From: Pleodorina starrii
Lineage: Eukaryota > Chlorophyta > Chlorophyceae > Chlamydomonadales > Volvocaceae
Direction of reading: 5' to 3'
Assembly: GCA_030267565.1 (NCBI GenBank)
Contig: BRXU01000025.1
Coordinates: 851,501-915,500, forward strand
DNA length: 64,000 bases
Part shown: one piece after another, positions 55,170 through 64,000 of the stretch
How the letters are laid out: the number at the start of each line of letters is the position of its first letter
Position numbering within the stretch: the first letter of the stretch is position 1
The notes under the pieces: model-generated
Database searches by the model: none
What the model was told of the DNA's origin: nothing
The model's input: only the letters and a program-made list of their open reading frames with translations
Program-made: the position numbers and the translations under genes

Positions 55170-58100
55170 TCCCGCCCTGATTCACTTACTTGTGCCCCCT
55201 GTGTCCCCTTGTGCCTCCCCCCCCTTTGTTTCCCCAGGTACGAGTTCGCTGCCGGCAAGAACCTGCTGTCCGGGGAGTACGTGCTGCCCAGCGGAGTGGC
55301 GCTGCCCTTCGGCGCCATGATCGCAAAACTAAAGAGGAACAGACTGCTGAGCGACCTGACGGAGGTGCGTGTGCGTGTGCGTGTGTATGTGTATGCGGGG
55401 GGGGTATGTGGGGGGGTATGTGGGGTGAAGGTGGGGGGATGTGTGTGGGGGGGGGAAGAGGGAGGGGGGCGCAGGGGTGCAGGGGTTTTAGGGTTTTAGG
55501 GGTGGGGTAGGAGGTTACGTGGAGTGGAGCGGGGTAGGGGGGGGGTAGGGAGGGGGTCGGTGGGGTTGTGTACGTGTGGAGGTTCGGGCCCTGTCCCTTC
55601 CCCCCTTATCACCTCCGCCTCCCCAGCCCCAACCAGCCTGCCAGCTTGCCTGTTTGGACGCGCTTTCTTGATGCGTAAGAGGCCCCGCGCCTCCTTGCCC
55701 CCCCTCCCCTCCCCCGCGCATCTCTATTACCTTCTCGCACCTCCTCCTTCTTCCAAACACCCGCCCCCCCCCCCGGGCTCCGGCCTATACGTGGATACCC
55801 CCCGTTACCGTTCACGGGCTCCGGCCTTTACGTGGATAACCCCCTCCCAGGGCGGTAAAGCTCGCGCCAAGTGGACGCAAGTGGCCGAGAATCCGATGGA
55901 GATGGAGGTGCGCGTGTGTGTGTATTGTGTGGTGTGTGTGGGGGGGGGGAATGGTCGGATGGATGGGTGGTTGGAGATGGAGGTGTGTGTGTCAGGTGGA
56001 TGTAGTGGGTATGGGTGTACGTATCGCGGAGGGGGGGCGGGGGCTGGGCTGGGGACGTCGGGGGGTTGGGGGTAGGGGTAATGAAAACGATACCACAGCG
56101 GAGGGACGTGCGTGGGCGACCGAGAACCCAGAGTAATACGGCGGGTGGGGCGGGTGGATGGGGGAGTGCGTGGCAATCTGAATGCAAGGGAGGTGGTTAC
56201 GAGGGAGATGGTTACGAGGGAGATGGTTACGAGGGAGATGGTTCCGAGGGAGATGGTTACGAGGGAGATGGTTACGAGGGAGATGGTTACGAGGGAGATG
56301 GTTACGAGGGAGATGGTTGACGAGATTTCCATTTCGAAGCTGCAGAGGTTGACTTTGGTCAAGGTCTTGGTTATAACGTATCGCCGCTTTCTCTTCCGCT
56401 ACTTCCGTACTAATGCCGTACAGGACGAGCTGGGAATGATGGCGGCGGTGGAGATGGCTATGGAGGAGATGAAGGTGAGGGGAGGGGGAGGGAACTTTGG
56501 GTTTTCGGTCGTACGATGCCGCCATCGTGCCCATGTGTCAGCCTGCCAGCCTGCTCCGCCGCCCCGCCGTGCCCAACGCAACGTCCATCCAATGCCTATC
56601 GTACTGTGTCGTACTGCGTCGAATCGTCCTGTGTCGTACTGTGCCGTACTGTACTGCACAGAATCCGGCGCTATCCCGGCAGCGGAACCGAGCCGCAAAG
56701 GCGCTCAACCGCCTCCCTCCACACCTTCGAACCAAATCCATGGGGAGGCACCTGGAGCGGCATCCGGAGATTACGGAAAAGGTACGGCGTGGATACGACA
56801 GGTACGACAATCGTTTACGGCGGGAATGTCGTACGGGTTGCTACTGACATCGTACCTGGATTGATGGATGGACGGTTGCGTGGGCGGTTGGACGGTTGGG
56901 CGGTTGGGTGGGGGTGTTCAGGGTCCGTTTGCGAGCGCCGTCTCTGTCCTTTCACTGCTGCGTGTGGTATCTTCTTTCTTACCCCCCTCCCTCCCCCTCA
57001 CTCGCCCTCCCTCCCCCTCCCTCCCCCCTCCCTCCCCCTCCCTCCCCCTCCCTCCCCCTCCCTCCCCCTCCCTCCTCCTCCCTCCTCCTCCCTCCCCCTC
57101 CCTCCCCCTCACTCGCCCCCCCCCCCCCTCCCTCCCCCCTCCCTCCCCCTCCCTCCCCCTCCCTCCTCCTCCCTCCTCCTCCCTCCCCCTCCCTCCCCCT
57201 CCCTCCCCCTCCCTCCCCCTCCCTCCCCCTCCCCCCCACTCCCTCCCCCCTCCCCCCCCCTCCCCCCCTCCCCCTCCCTCCCCCTCCCTCCCTCCCCCTC
57301 CCTCCCTCCCCCCTCCCCCTCCCCCCTCCCTCCCCCTCACTCCCCCCCTCCCTCCCCCCCTGCAGCTGCTCCGCGCCAGCTCCATCGCCCCCCTGCTCCT
57401 CAACACAATGAAGCGAAGTGCCTCCACAAGCTCACAAGTCATGGCGCGACTGGGTGGGTGGAGCGGGGCGGAGGACAGGGGTGGGGGTCTGGGCTGGGGG
57501 CTTAGGGGGGCTTGGCAGGGCTGGGTCTTCTCTGCCCTCCTCTCTCCCCTTCCTCCTCCCTCCCTACCCTCCCTACCTACCTTCCCTCCCTACTCTCCCT
57601 CCCTACCCTCCCTCCCTACCCTCCCTCCCTACCCTCCCTCCCTACCCTCCCTCCCTACCCTCCCTCCCTTCCCTTCCTCCCTACCCTTCCTCCCTCTCTC
57701 CCTGCCTCCCACCCTCTCCCACCTGCACTCTAAACCTCCCTCTCCCTCCCTCCCCCTCCCCTCCCCCCTCCCTGTGTATGTTTCTTCCCCCCCCCCCTCA
57801 GCCTCCCAGGGCTCTCAGGGCTCTGTTAACAGCTCCGCAGCGCCCTCTGTTGTGTCGGGAAACAGCAGCGGACCCAGCAACGGAGGAGGCAGGGTGAGAG
57901 AGGGGGGTTGGGGGGGAGGGGGTTCGTGTGGGTGTGGGCCTTTAGGGTTTAGGGTTTTTGGGTTTTGGGGGTTTTGCCTTGCTGCAGTTTTGCCTTGACT
58001 GCCTCCTTGCCTTGCCTTGATTGCCTCTTTGCCTTGACTGCCGCCTCCGCCTCTTGCCGCCTTCCTCGCTCTCCACCCTTTCCCCCCCTTACCCCCCCCC

Positions 58101-60924
58101 TTCCCCACCTTACCCCCTTCCCCGCCTCCCCACCTCCCCGCCTACTCAGGGCCGCAATGTGGATCTGAATGTGGCTGCTGCCCTGGCGGCGGGTCTGGAG
58201 TGGCCCGTCAACGGCGCCAACTTCTACAACCGCCGCGCCCGTACGATCCTCAGGGTACGGATGCCGTACGATGGTTATGTGTGTCTGTGTATGTATGTGC
58301 CCCTGGTTGTACAATACCGGACCGACAGGACTACTCGGCGCAGCGCGTGACGGTGTTTTGCCCTTCCGTACTGTCGTACTGCCGTACTCTGTACTTGCTC
58401 TCACGGACTCGACCACCCCGAGGATATGTTGCCCTGCTGCACTCGTCATTTTTATTTTCGTTTTCAATTACCCGTCTCCACATGTCGTCTCCGTCCCTTC
58501 GCTGCGGTATCTTTTTTCAATCTTTTCGCCCCACCTTGCTACACTCCCCAGTACCAACAATTCGTGCGCACTCACAACACAACACAACACACACACCCAC
58601 CACCCACACCACCCACCTACCTCCACAGTCCGTCTGCCAGCGGCCCGCCGAGACGCTGCTCCGAAACCAACAAAACGCCGCCGCCGCCGCGAGCAAACTG
58701 GCTGCCGCCAAGGCGGCCGTCGGCGCCGGCGACCACGGCGGCGCCGCCACCGGCGCCGCCGCCGCGACGACGGCCGCCGCTGCCGCCGCAGACGGCGGCG
58801 GCGGCGGCGGCGGCGACGGCGGAGGGGGCCGCCCCGCGGGGGGCAAGGCCGCCACGGGGGGCAGCTCGGCGCCGGCGGAGGCGCGGGCTGCGTTTGCCGT
58901 ACGGTCTACCAGTCGCAGGAGCATGGTGCGTGTGTGTGGGGGGGGGGGCGGTGGCCTGCTGGGAAGACGGGGGAAGACCTCTTTCGTTCCGCCGCTACTA
59001 CCGTCCCACGACCACCACACACCTACCCAACCACCCAACCAACTACCTGTTGGCTGGCTCGTTCGTTCTCCCGTTCCTTCCTTTCTTAAAAACCGCGTCC
59101 CCTCGTCCGTGGACGTTCGTACGTTCGTACCTGCCGCCAGGGCCACCGCGGGAACAGCATGATGCGGTTCGCCCGGCGGCGCAGCAGCAGGCGGCGGCAG
59201 GCGGCTGATAGCGATGAGGAGGAGGACAGCGATGGGGAGCGGGGAGGCGGAGGGGGCGGTGGGGGGTCGCCTCGGAGGCGCAGGTGGGTGAAGGGGGGCG
59301 GGGTCAGGGAGCGGGGGGCGGGGGGCGGAGCACCAGTACGACCAGTACGACCAGTGACAAGTGACGCTCCATTGCACAGAAGCACACACATCCCATGGTA
59401 CCACCGCCCGCCGGAGCGAGGCGGAGCGGGGCGGGGCGGGGGAGTGGTGTGGTCTGTGGTGTGATGTGGTGTGGGAACTGGCAACTGAGCCGCGGGGAAG
59501 GGAAAGCGGCGCGGGGTAGAACAGCGAAGTGTGGCCCCTGCTGCGCCACCGCGCGCCAGTGCCCGCCTGAGTGTATACTTACTAGGACGATACGGATGTA
59601 CGGATGTACGGCGGTACGGCACGCAGGTCCGACTCGTCCGACGAGGTGCTGCCGTGGCTCGTGAACGCGAAGCGGCGGGAGGAGGAGGAGCGGGAGCAAC
59701 TGCGGGCGCAGCTGCACGGCAGTCCAGGCGCCAGCAGCAGCAGTAGTAGCAGTAGCAGCAGCAGTAGCGATGAAGAAGATAGCGACGACGACAGCGATGA
59801 CGAAGATACCGACAGCGACGACGGCGACGGCGCCGCTGGCGGCAGCGGCGCCGCCGGCGGCGGCGATGAGGAAGACGTCTGGGTGTCTCCCATGCTACGC
59901 AGCTGGTTGATTCAGGAACATAAGCTTCATCGGAAGAGGCGGAGCGGCAACCAGAAGAAGCTGTTGAAGGGGCCGGCGAGATCTGGGCCGACGGCGGATC
60001 CGGAGCCAGTGGTTCCGGAGCCCAAGGAGGCGGACGACGGCGGTGGCGGCGGAGCCGCCGATGGCGGCGAGGATGGCGGCGGCGACGGCGCCGCCGCCGC
60101 TGCCGCCGCACCGCGCTCGCGGCGCGGCAGCGCCGCCGCCGCCGCCGGCGGCGGCCTTGCGCGAATGCTGTTGGAACGGTCGCTGCAGCTGCCGGCGGCG
60201 ACGGCGGCGGCGCTGAAGGACGCCGCCGGCCGCGAGTCGCCGATGGCGCTGGCGAATCCCTCCCTGGACTCTCCTCGAAGCCCCCGCAGCGGCCATGCCA
60301 CGGACAGTGGCTTTGGCGGCGGCGACGCCGCGACGGCGGCGACGCGGGCGCCGCCGCCGCGGCCGTCGGCGCTGGCAACGGATTTGTCGTGGATGCCGTC
60401 GTCGGACGTGACGCCCTCCAGCGGCGGCGGCGGCCTCGGCGGCGGCGGCGGCCTCGGCGGCGGCGGCGGCCTCGGCGGCGGCGGCGGCCTCGGCGGCGGC
60501 GGCGGCGGCGGTTTGGATGGCGTGCCGTCCCTGGAGCCGACGTCGTCGGCCGCCGACAGTCCTGCCGCGGCAGCGGCGGCGGCGGCGGCAGCGGCGGCTG
60601 AAGCCAAGCCGCGCAAGCCGCGGCGGCGGATGCGCTTCGAGGACGAGCAGGTACGGCAGTCCAGCGACCCGAAACCCCTGCGGTCCCCCACCCCACCCCG
60701 GTCCGCCGCATCTTCCCCCGCCCCCTTGCAATCCCGCCCTTCCCCCGCCGGCTCCCCGCCACCGCAACACCCCACGTGACCCCGCGCTCCTTCCGTGCCG
60801 TGCCGCCTCTCTAGGACCCACCATCGCCGCTGCGGCCTCATCTTCCTTTGTAAGATTGTGACCCCTTTCGTTTGTTGTTATAGGATGACGTGGCAACCGA
60901 CGGCGGCGAGAAGCCGTCGGGCGT

Positions 60925-60955
<31 letters not shown>

Positions 60956-63900
60956 GGCGGCCTCGCCGCCGAGCCCGCCTCTTTGCCCCTCAGCCCTCGG
61001 AACAGCTCCTTCTCGCACCTCAAACCCAGCCTCAGCGGCGGCGGAGGCGGCGCGGCGGCGGAGCCGCCGCCGTCGTCGTCGGTGGAGGACGACGGCAGCA
61101 GCCCCGGCAGCCACGGCCCCGCCGCCGCCGCCGGCCGCAACGCCTTCTCGCGCCACCCGCTGTTTGCGCCCCTCAGCGGCGGCGGCGGCGCGGCGGCGTC
61201 GGGGGACGAGCAAGGCGACGCGGCGTCGCCGGGGGGCTCTACCCCCGACGGTTTGGATTCGGGGGCGGGAACGCCGACGAGGCCGTCACTGGCGGCGGCT
61301 GGCGGCCGCGGCTCGTTTCTGGGACATCAGGTTCACAGCCCGCGTGGGGCCTTACGGCCCCGGCTGTCCATTTTGGGAACGCAGGAGCTTCCGGCGCAGG
61401 GCTCCGGAACCGTACGGCACTGGTCTGCCGTATCCAGCGCCGCGACGTCGGCGGCGGCGGCGCCGCCGTCGCTGCTGCGGTCCTCCGCCTCCGCCGCCGC
61501 CACCGTCGCCGGCAGCTCGCTGTGCGACGATGAGCCGCGTGCGCCGTACCGTGTGTACGGCACGGATAATGGGGGGTACGGCGCTAGCGACGAGGAGCCT
61601 CTGGATCCGGAGGAGGCGCGGGAGATGATGGCGGCGATGACGCTGGACCTGCGGAAGGTACGGCAACACGACAATGACGGTTTTAGGGTTTTATTTTTGG
61701 TTTAGGTTTTAGGGCTGTTTTTAGCTCTTGGTCTCTTTTTTAGTGATCGCCGTTGCGCCGGCGTCTCCGTTCGCTGGGGTTCGGATGAGAGCGGAAAAAA
61801 CGTTGCGCTGGTACACTTTTTTATACGACTGCCGTACTTGCAGGACGAGGCGTTGTACGACATACACAGCGGACATCAACTGGAACGCCCCACCACGAGC
61901 CACTTTCGGGCGGCGCTCGCCAAGATCCGTACGGCAGCGTCCGCGCTGCTGCAGTCGCATGCGCTGCCGCCGCACCCAGATTTCAGCGGCGGCGGCGGCG
62001 GCGGCGCCGTACACTCGATGCGGCCGCCGTCGCCGTCAGCCGCCGGCCACTCTTTCCTGACGGCGCGGCCGACGGCATCGGCGACGGCAGTGCCGCCGCC
62101 GCCGCCGTCGCTGGCTGCCCGCATCCACGCGAGCCGCAACGTCACCGGCACCGGCAGTGGCGGCGGCGCCAGCGTCACAGACCCCGGCGCTGGCGGCGGT
62201 GGCGGCGGCGTCGGCCGCGGTACGACAATCGGCCCTGGCCGCGGCGGCAAGGCAATCAAACAGGTAACGTATGCGCCGCGAGAGGGGTTTCCCGTTTTCG
62301 TGCGTGGCCCAACGCAGCGACTCTCCCTGGCCCCTCGCATTCGCATTCGCGACCCCGAATGACCCGAATCAAAGCAATGAAGGAAGAACGCGCGTTCTTC
62401 GTTGCCACCGTGTTTGAGGGCGGTGCTGCTACGTTCGAACGTTGCTACGTTCGAACGTTACGCGTTTCCTGTCAGCACCTGACAGCCCCCAACGACCCAC
62501 GGGTCGGTGCCCCTGGCTGGTGCCTTCAGTTGGCGACACGGAGCCGCAGCCTGCTCATCAGCGGCGTTCACATGCGGGCGAGTATGTCGTCAGTGGCGGG
62601 CGCGCCGGCGCCCGGCGGCGGCGGCGGCGGCGGCGCCGCCGCCGCCGCCCGGCGGCGCCGGCGACCCTCGTCGCCGTCGTCGCGACCCCACGAGCCGTCT
62701 GGCCTGCGGGGCCTGTCGTACACCTCTGTCGGCTTCTCCCACACGCCCGGACTGTACGGCAGCAGCCCTGAGGAACCCGGCGTCGAGGTGCCGTACGCTT
62801 CGGCGGCGGCACTGGCGGTGGAGGGCGGTCCGGCGGCAGTGGTGGTAGGCGGCGGCGGCGCGGCGGCAGCGGCGGCAGAGGCGGGATCCCGGCTGCCGGA
62901 CGCTGGAATCCTCGCTGCCGCTATCGATACGGCAAGATCCGCATCTAGATCCAGATCTCCGTCTCGTTGCAGATCTCCGAAGTTGTCCCGAAGCCCGACG
63001 GCATCCCGACCGCTGTCCCGCGCCGGCTCGTCCACCCAAGGACCGCGGGCGGCGTCGCCGACGGCCACGGCGACGGGAATTCCGCCCGGTGACGTGTCGT
63101 ACGACGGCGCCGCGAGCGGCGGCGGCAGCAGCGCCGCCGCCGCCGCCGCCACTCGTCCGGCGCGCGGGCGGGTCAGCCCGCCGATCGCGATTTCGCCGGC
63201 TCCGCCGTCGCAGCCGCCGGAGGCCTGGGACGCGCACGTCGCGTCCATGCTTCAGCGTCGTACGACAGCAGAGCTGGCTGCCGTACATCGCTCGTACAAA
63301 GCCGGCGTCAGCCCGCGCGACGTCTCGCCTGTGCGCGGGCCGTCACCCGACGTCGGGCCCTCGAGGCTCGCCGGCGGCGGCGGCGGCGGCGTCACTGCAG
63401 ACGGGTCGTCCAGGAGCGGCGGCGGCGGCGGCAGCAGCACGGGAACAGGCGACGGCAGCGGCGGCGGCGGAGACAGCGCGTCAGTACGACGGACACGGTC
63501 GGCCAACCCCTTGGCGGTCCCACAGGACCCATCGCCGGCGGCGGCAGCGGCGGCGGCGGCCGCCGCCGCCGCCGACATGCTCCTGGGTCCCGCAGGAACC
63601 CGTCTGCCGGACTTCGTACCCGTCCCTGGAGCGATGCCGCGGCTTCAGAGCCGCTACGCTCCCAAACACCTGGCGCCGGCGACGGCAGTGGTGGCGGCGG
63701 CGGAAGAGGAGGGTAGTAAAACGGTTGCGTCGGCGGCGGCGGAGACGGAGACGGAGTTGGTGGGTGGTGAGGTGGCGTCGGCGAGCGAAGGTGACGGCGC
63801 GGCGGAGGCCCTGGCGGCGGCGACTGACGGCGCCGGGGCGGCGGCGGCCGGCGGCAGTGACCAGGTCCTTGAGTGCTTGGACGAGCAGGCTGGACGAGCA

Positions 63901-64000
63901 GAGGCGGACTCGGATGCGGACATGGATGCGCAGGCTGGTGCTGGATCTGGATCTAGATCTGGAACTGGATCTGGAACTGGATTTAGATCTGGTAATGTGG
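51114..64000 (+). CDS. large EF-hand protein, partial at 3' end
   Basis: Twenty exons join in frame to more than 2,100 codons: 51114-51226, 51547-52462, 52861-52929, 53409-53513, 53751-53897, 54296-54460, 54611-54717, 55238-55364, 55851-55907, 56424-56474, 56662-56781, 57366-57453, 57802-57893, 58150-58254, 58629-58925, 59141-59283, 59627-60650, 60884-61657, 61844-62263 and 62530 onward. Two canonical EF-hand loops, DDDGSGTLDHSE (about residue 490) and DLDGDGVINWKE (about 530), keep every calcium ligand. Before them is a repeated basic Ser/Arg region (VKSRVSS, FKSRAS, YRSRAS). After them come short basic helices, Ser/Asp/Glu runs (SSDEEDSDDDSDDED), Gly/Ala expansions and an SR-like stretch. 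I do not recognise the family. Paired EF-hands suggest calcium-responsive binding, but no enzyme domain is visible. The last frame is open at the window edge. Confidence 0.75.
52485..52522 (+). repeat. TTTTAGGG tract after EF-hand gene donor
   Basis: GGGTTTTAGGGTTTAGGGTT and further TTTTAGGG copies begin about 22 bases after the donor GTGAGG at 52463. Orientation matches the transcript. Confidence 0.9.
52978..53370 (+). repeat. CTCACTCGCTCT microsatellite in EF-hand gene intron
   Basis: A long run of CTCACTCGCTCTCTCACTCA units grades into CCCGCCCG repeats just before the acceptor of the exon starting at 53409. Apart from scattered purines it is an extended pyrimidine-rich 3' splice-site region. 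Confidence 0.9.
53533..53551 (+). repeat. TTTTAGGG tract after EF-hand gene donor
   Basis: GGGTTTTAGGGTTTTAGGG lies about 19 bases after the donor at 53514, in transcript orientation. Confidence 0.9.
54472..54523 (+). repeat. TTTTAGGG tract after EF-hand gene donor
   Basis: GGGTTTTAGGGTTTTAAGG and degenerate continuations begin 11 bases after the donor at 54461, in transcript orientation. Confidence 0.9.
55135..55168 (+). repeat. GT dinucleotide microsatellite
   Basis: A run of about 16 GT repeats in the EF-hand gene intron before the exon at 55238. Confidence 0.9.
55483..55504 (+). repeat. TTTTAGGG tract in EF-hand gene intron
   Basis: GGGTTTTAGGGTTTTAGGGG lies about 120 bases after the donor at 55365, following a GT/GGGG-rich stretch, in transcript orientation. 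Confidence 0.85.
56189..56320 (+). repeat. 15-bp GTTACGAGGGAGATG minisatellite
   Basis: About nine copies of GTTACGAGGGAGATG, one with a C in place of A, lie in the EF-hand gene intron before the exon at 56424. The unit is a multiple of three and open in frame, but no splice signals tie it to the coding exons. Confidence 0.93.
56983..57363 (+). repeat. CCCTCCCT polypyrimidine tract before an acceptor
   Basis: About 380 bases made almost only of C and T (CCCTCCCTCCCC units, with rare A) run directly into the acceptor CCTGCAG of the exon at 57366. A similar CCCTCCCTAC tract lies at 57540-57800 before the next exon. The template strand is correspondingly purine-rich. Confidence 0.92.
57941..57962 (+). 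repeat. TTTAGGG tract in EF-hand gene intron
   Basis: TTTAGGGTTTAGGGTTTTTG lies about 47 bases after the donor at 57894, in transcript orientation. Confidence 0.85.
61679..61714 (+). repeat. TTTTAGGG tract after EF-hand gene donor
   Basis: GGTTTTAGGGTTTTATTTTT and a following TTTAGGTTTTAGGG lie about 22 bases after the donor at 61658, in transcript orientation. Confidence 0.85.

Noticed and set aside
56112..56424. Coding exon made of VTREM repeats from the 15-bp minisatellite
   Set aside because: The frame is open but has no acceptor linking it to the EF-hand exons. The exon chain closes without it.
59086..60762. A 558-codon minus-strand frame opposite the EF-hand gene
   Set aside because: It is Arg/Pro/Ala-rich, the reverse of GGC/GCC repeats. 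The plus strand has splice-consistent coding exons here.

Overview
This window looks like nuclear DNA of a green alga of the Chlamydomonas/Volvox lineage. It has GC-rich, intron-dense genes and long runs of Ala, Gly, Ser and Pro from GCN/GGN triplets that are open in several frames. Many short introns obey GT-AG, and tracts of TTTTAGGG (the Chlamydomonas telomere unit) sit inside introns. The species cannot be named from sequence alone. All functions are read from motifs; no database search was run.

Layout. 0-6.3 kb is gene-poor, with a broken protein-kinase fragment and weak coding fragments. 6.39-11.16 kb is one complete Mutator-like DNA transposon with 110-bp terminal inverted repeats and a perfect 9-bp target duplication. 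Its minus-strand ORF joins a MULE DDE transposase, a SWIM zinc finger and a C-terminal YqaJ/lambda-exonuclease-like nuclease. It is inserted in one of two copies of a local repeat. 11.7-14.7 kb holds a second, probably transposon-derived multi-exon gene. 14.7-19.7 kb is largely featureless. 19.7-28.2 kb (minus) is an 11-exon CDKL-type protein kinase with a very long low-complexity tail. 28.9-30.0 kb is a truncated hAT-like element with a BED finger. 32.8-38.3 kb (minus) is a Rieske oxygenase of the pheophorbide a oxygenase/TIC55 family. 38.8-48.7 kb (minus) is a 16-exon NOM1/SGD1 nucleolar MIF4G-MA3 gene. 51.1 kb to the end (plus) is a large EF-hand gene that runs off the window.

Exon chains for the kinase, oxygenase, NOM1 and EF-hand genes were built by hand from splice signals. 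In each case the reading frame closes across every junction, which supports the models. The genes do not form a pathway: they cover probable ciliary kinase signalling, chlorophyll catabolism or plastid redox, ribosome biogenesis and calcium binding.

The most unusual material is in introns. One NOM1 intron carries about 37 copies of a 28-bp unit that duplicates the exon end plus its 5' splice site. A second NOM1 intron carries a 32-bp minisatellite built on the palindrome GACCCATGGGTC, which also occurs singly across the window, including inside exons. TTTTAGGG tracts recur downstream of 5' splice sites, always in transcript orientation. GTACGGC/GTCGTAC motifs are concentrated at intron ends.
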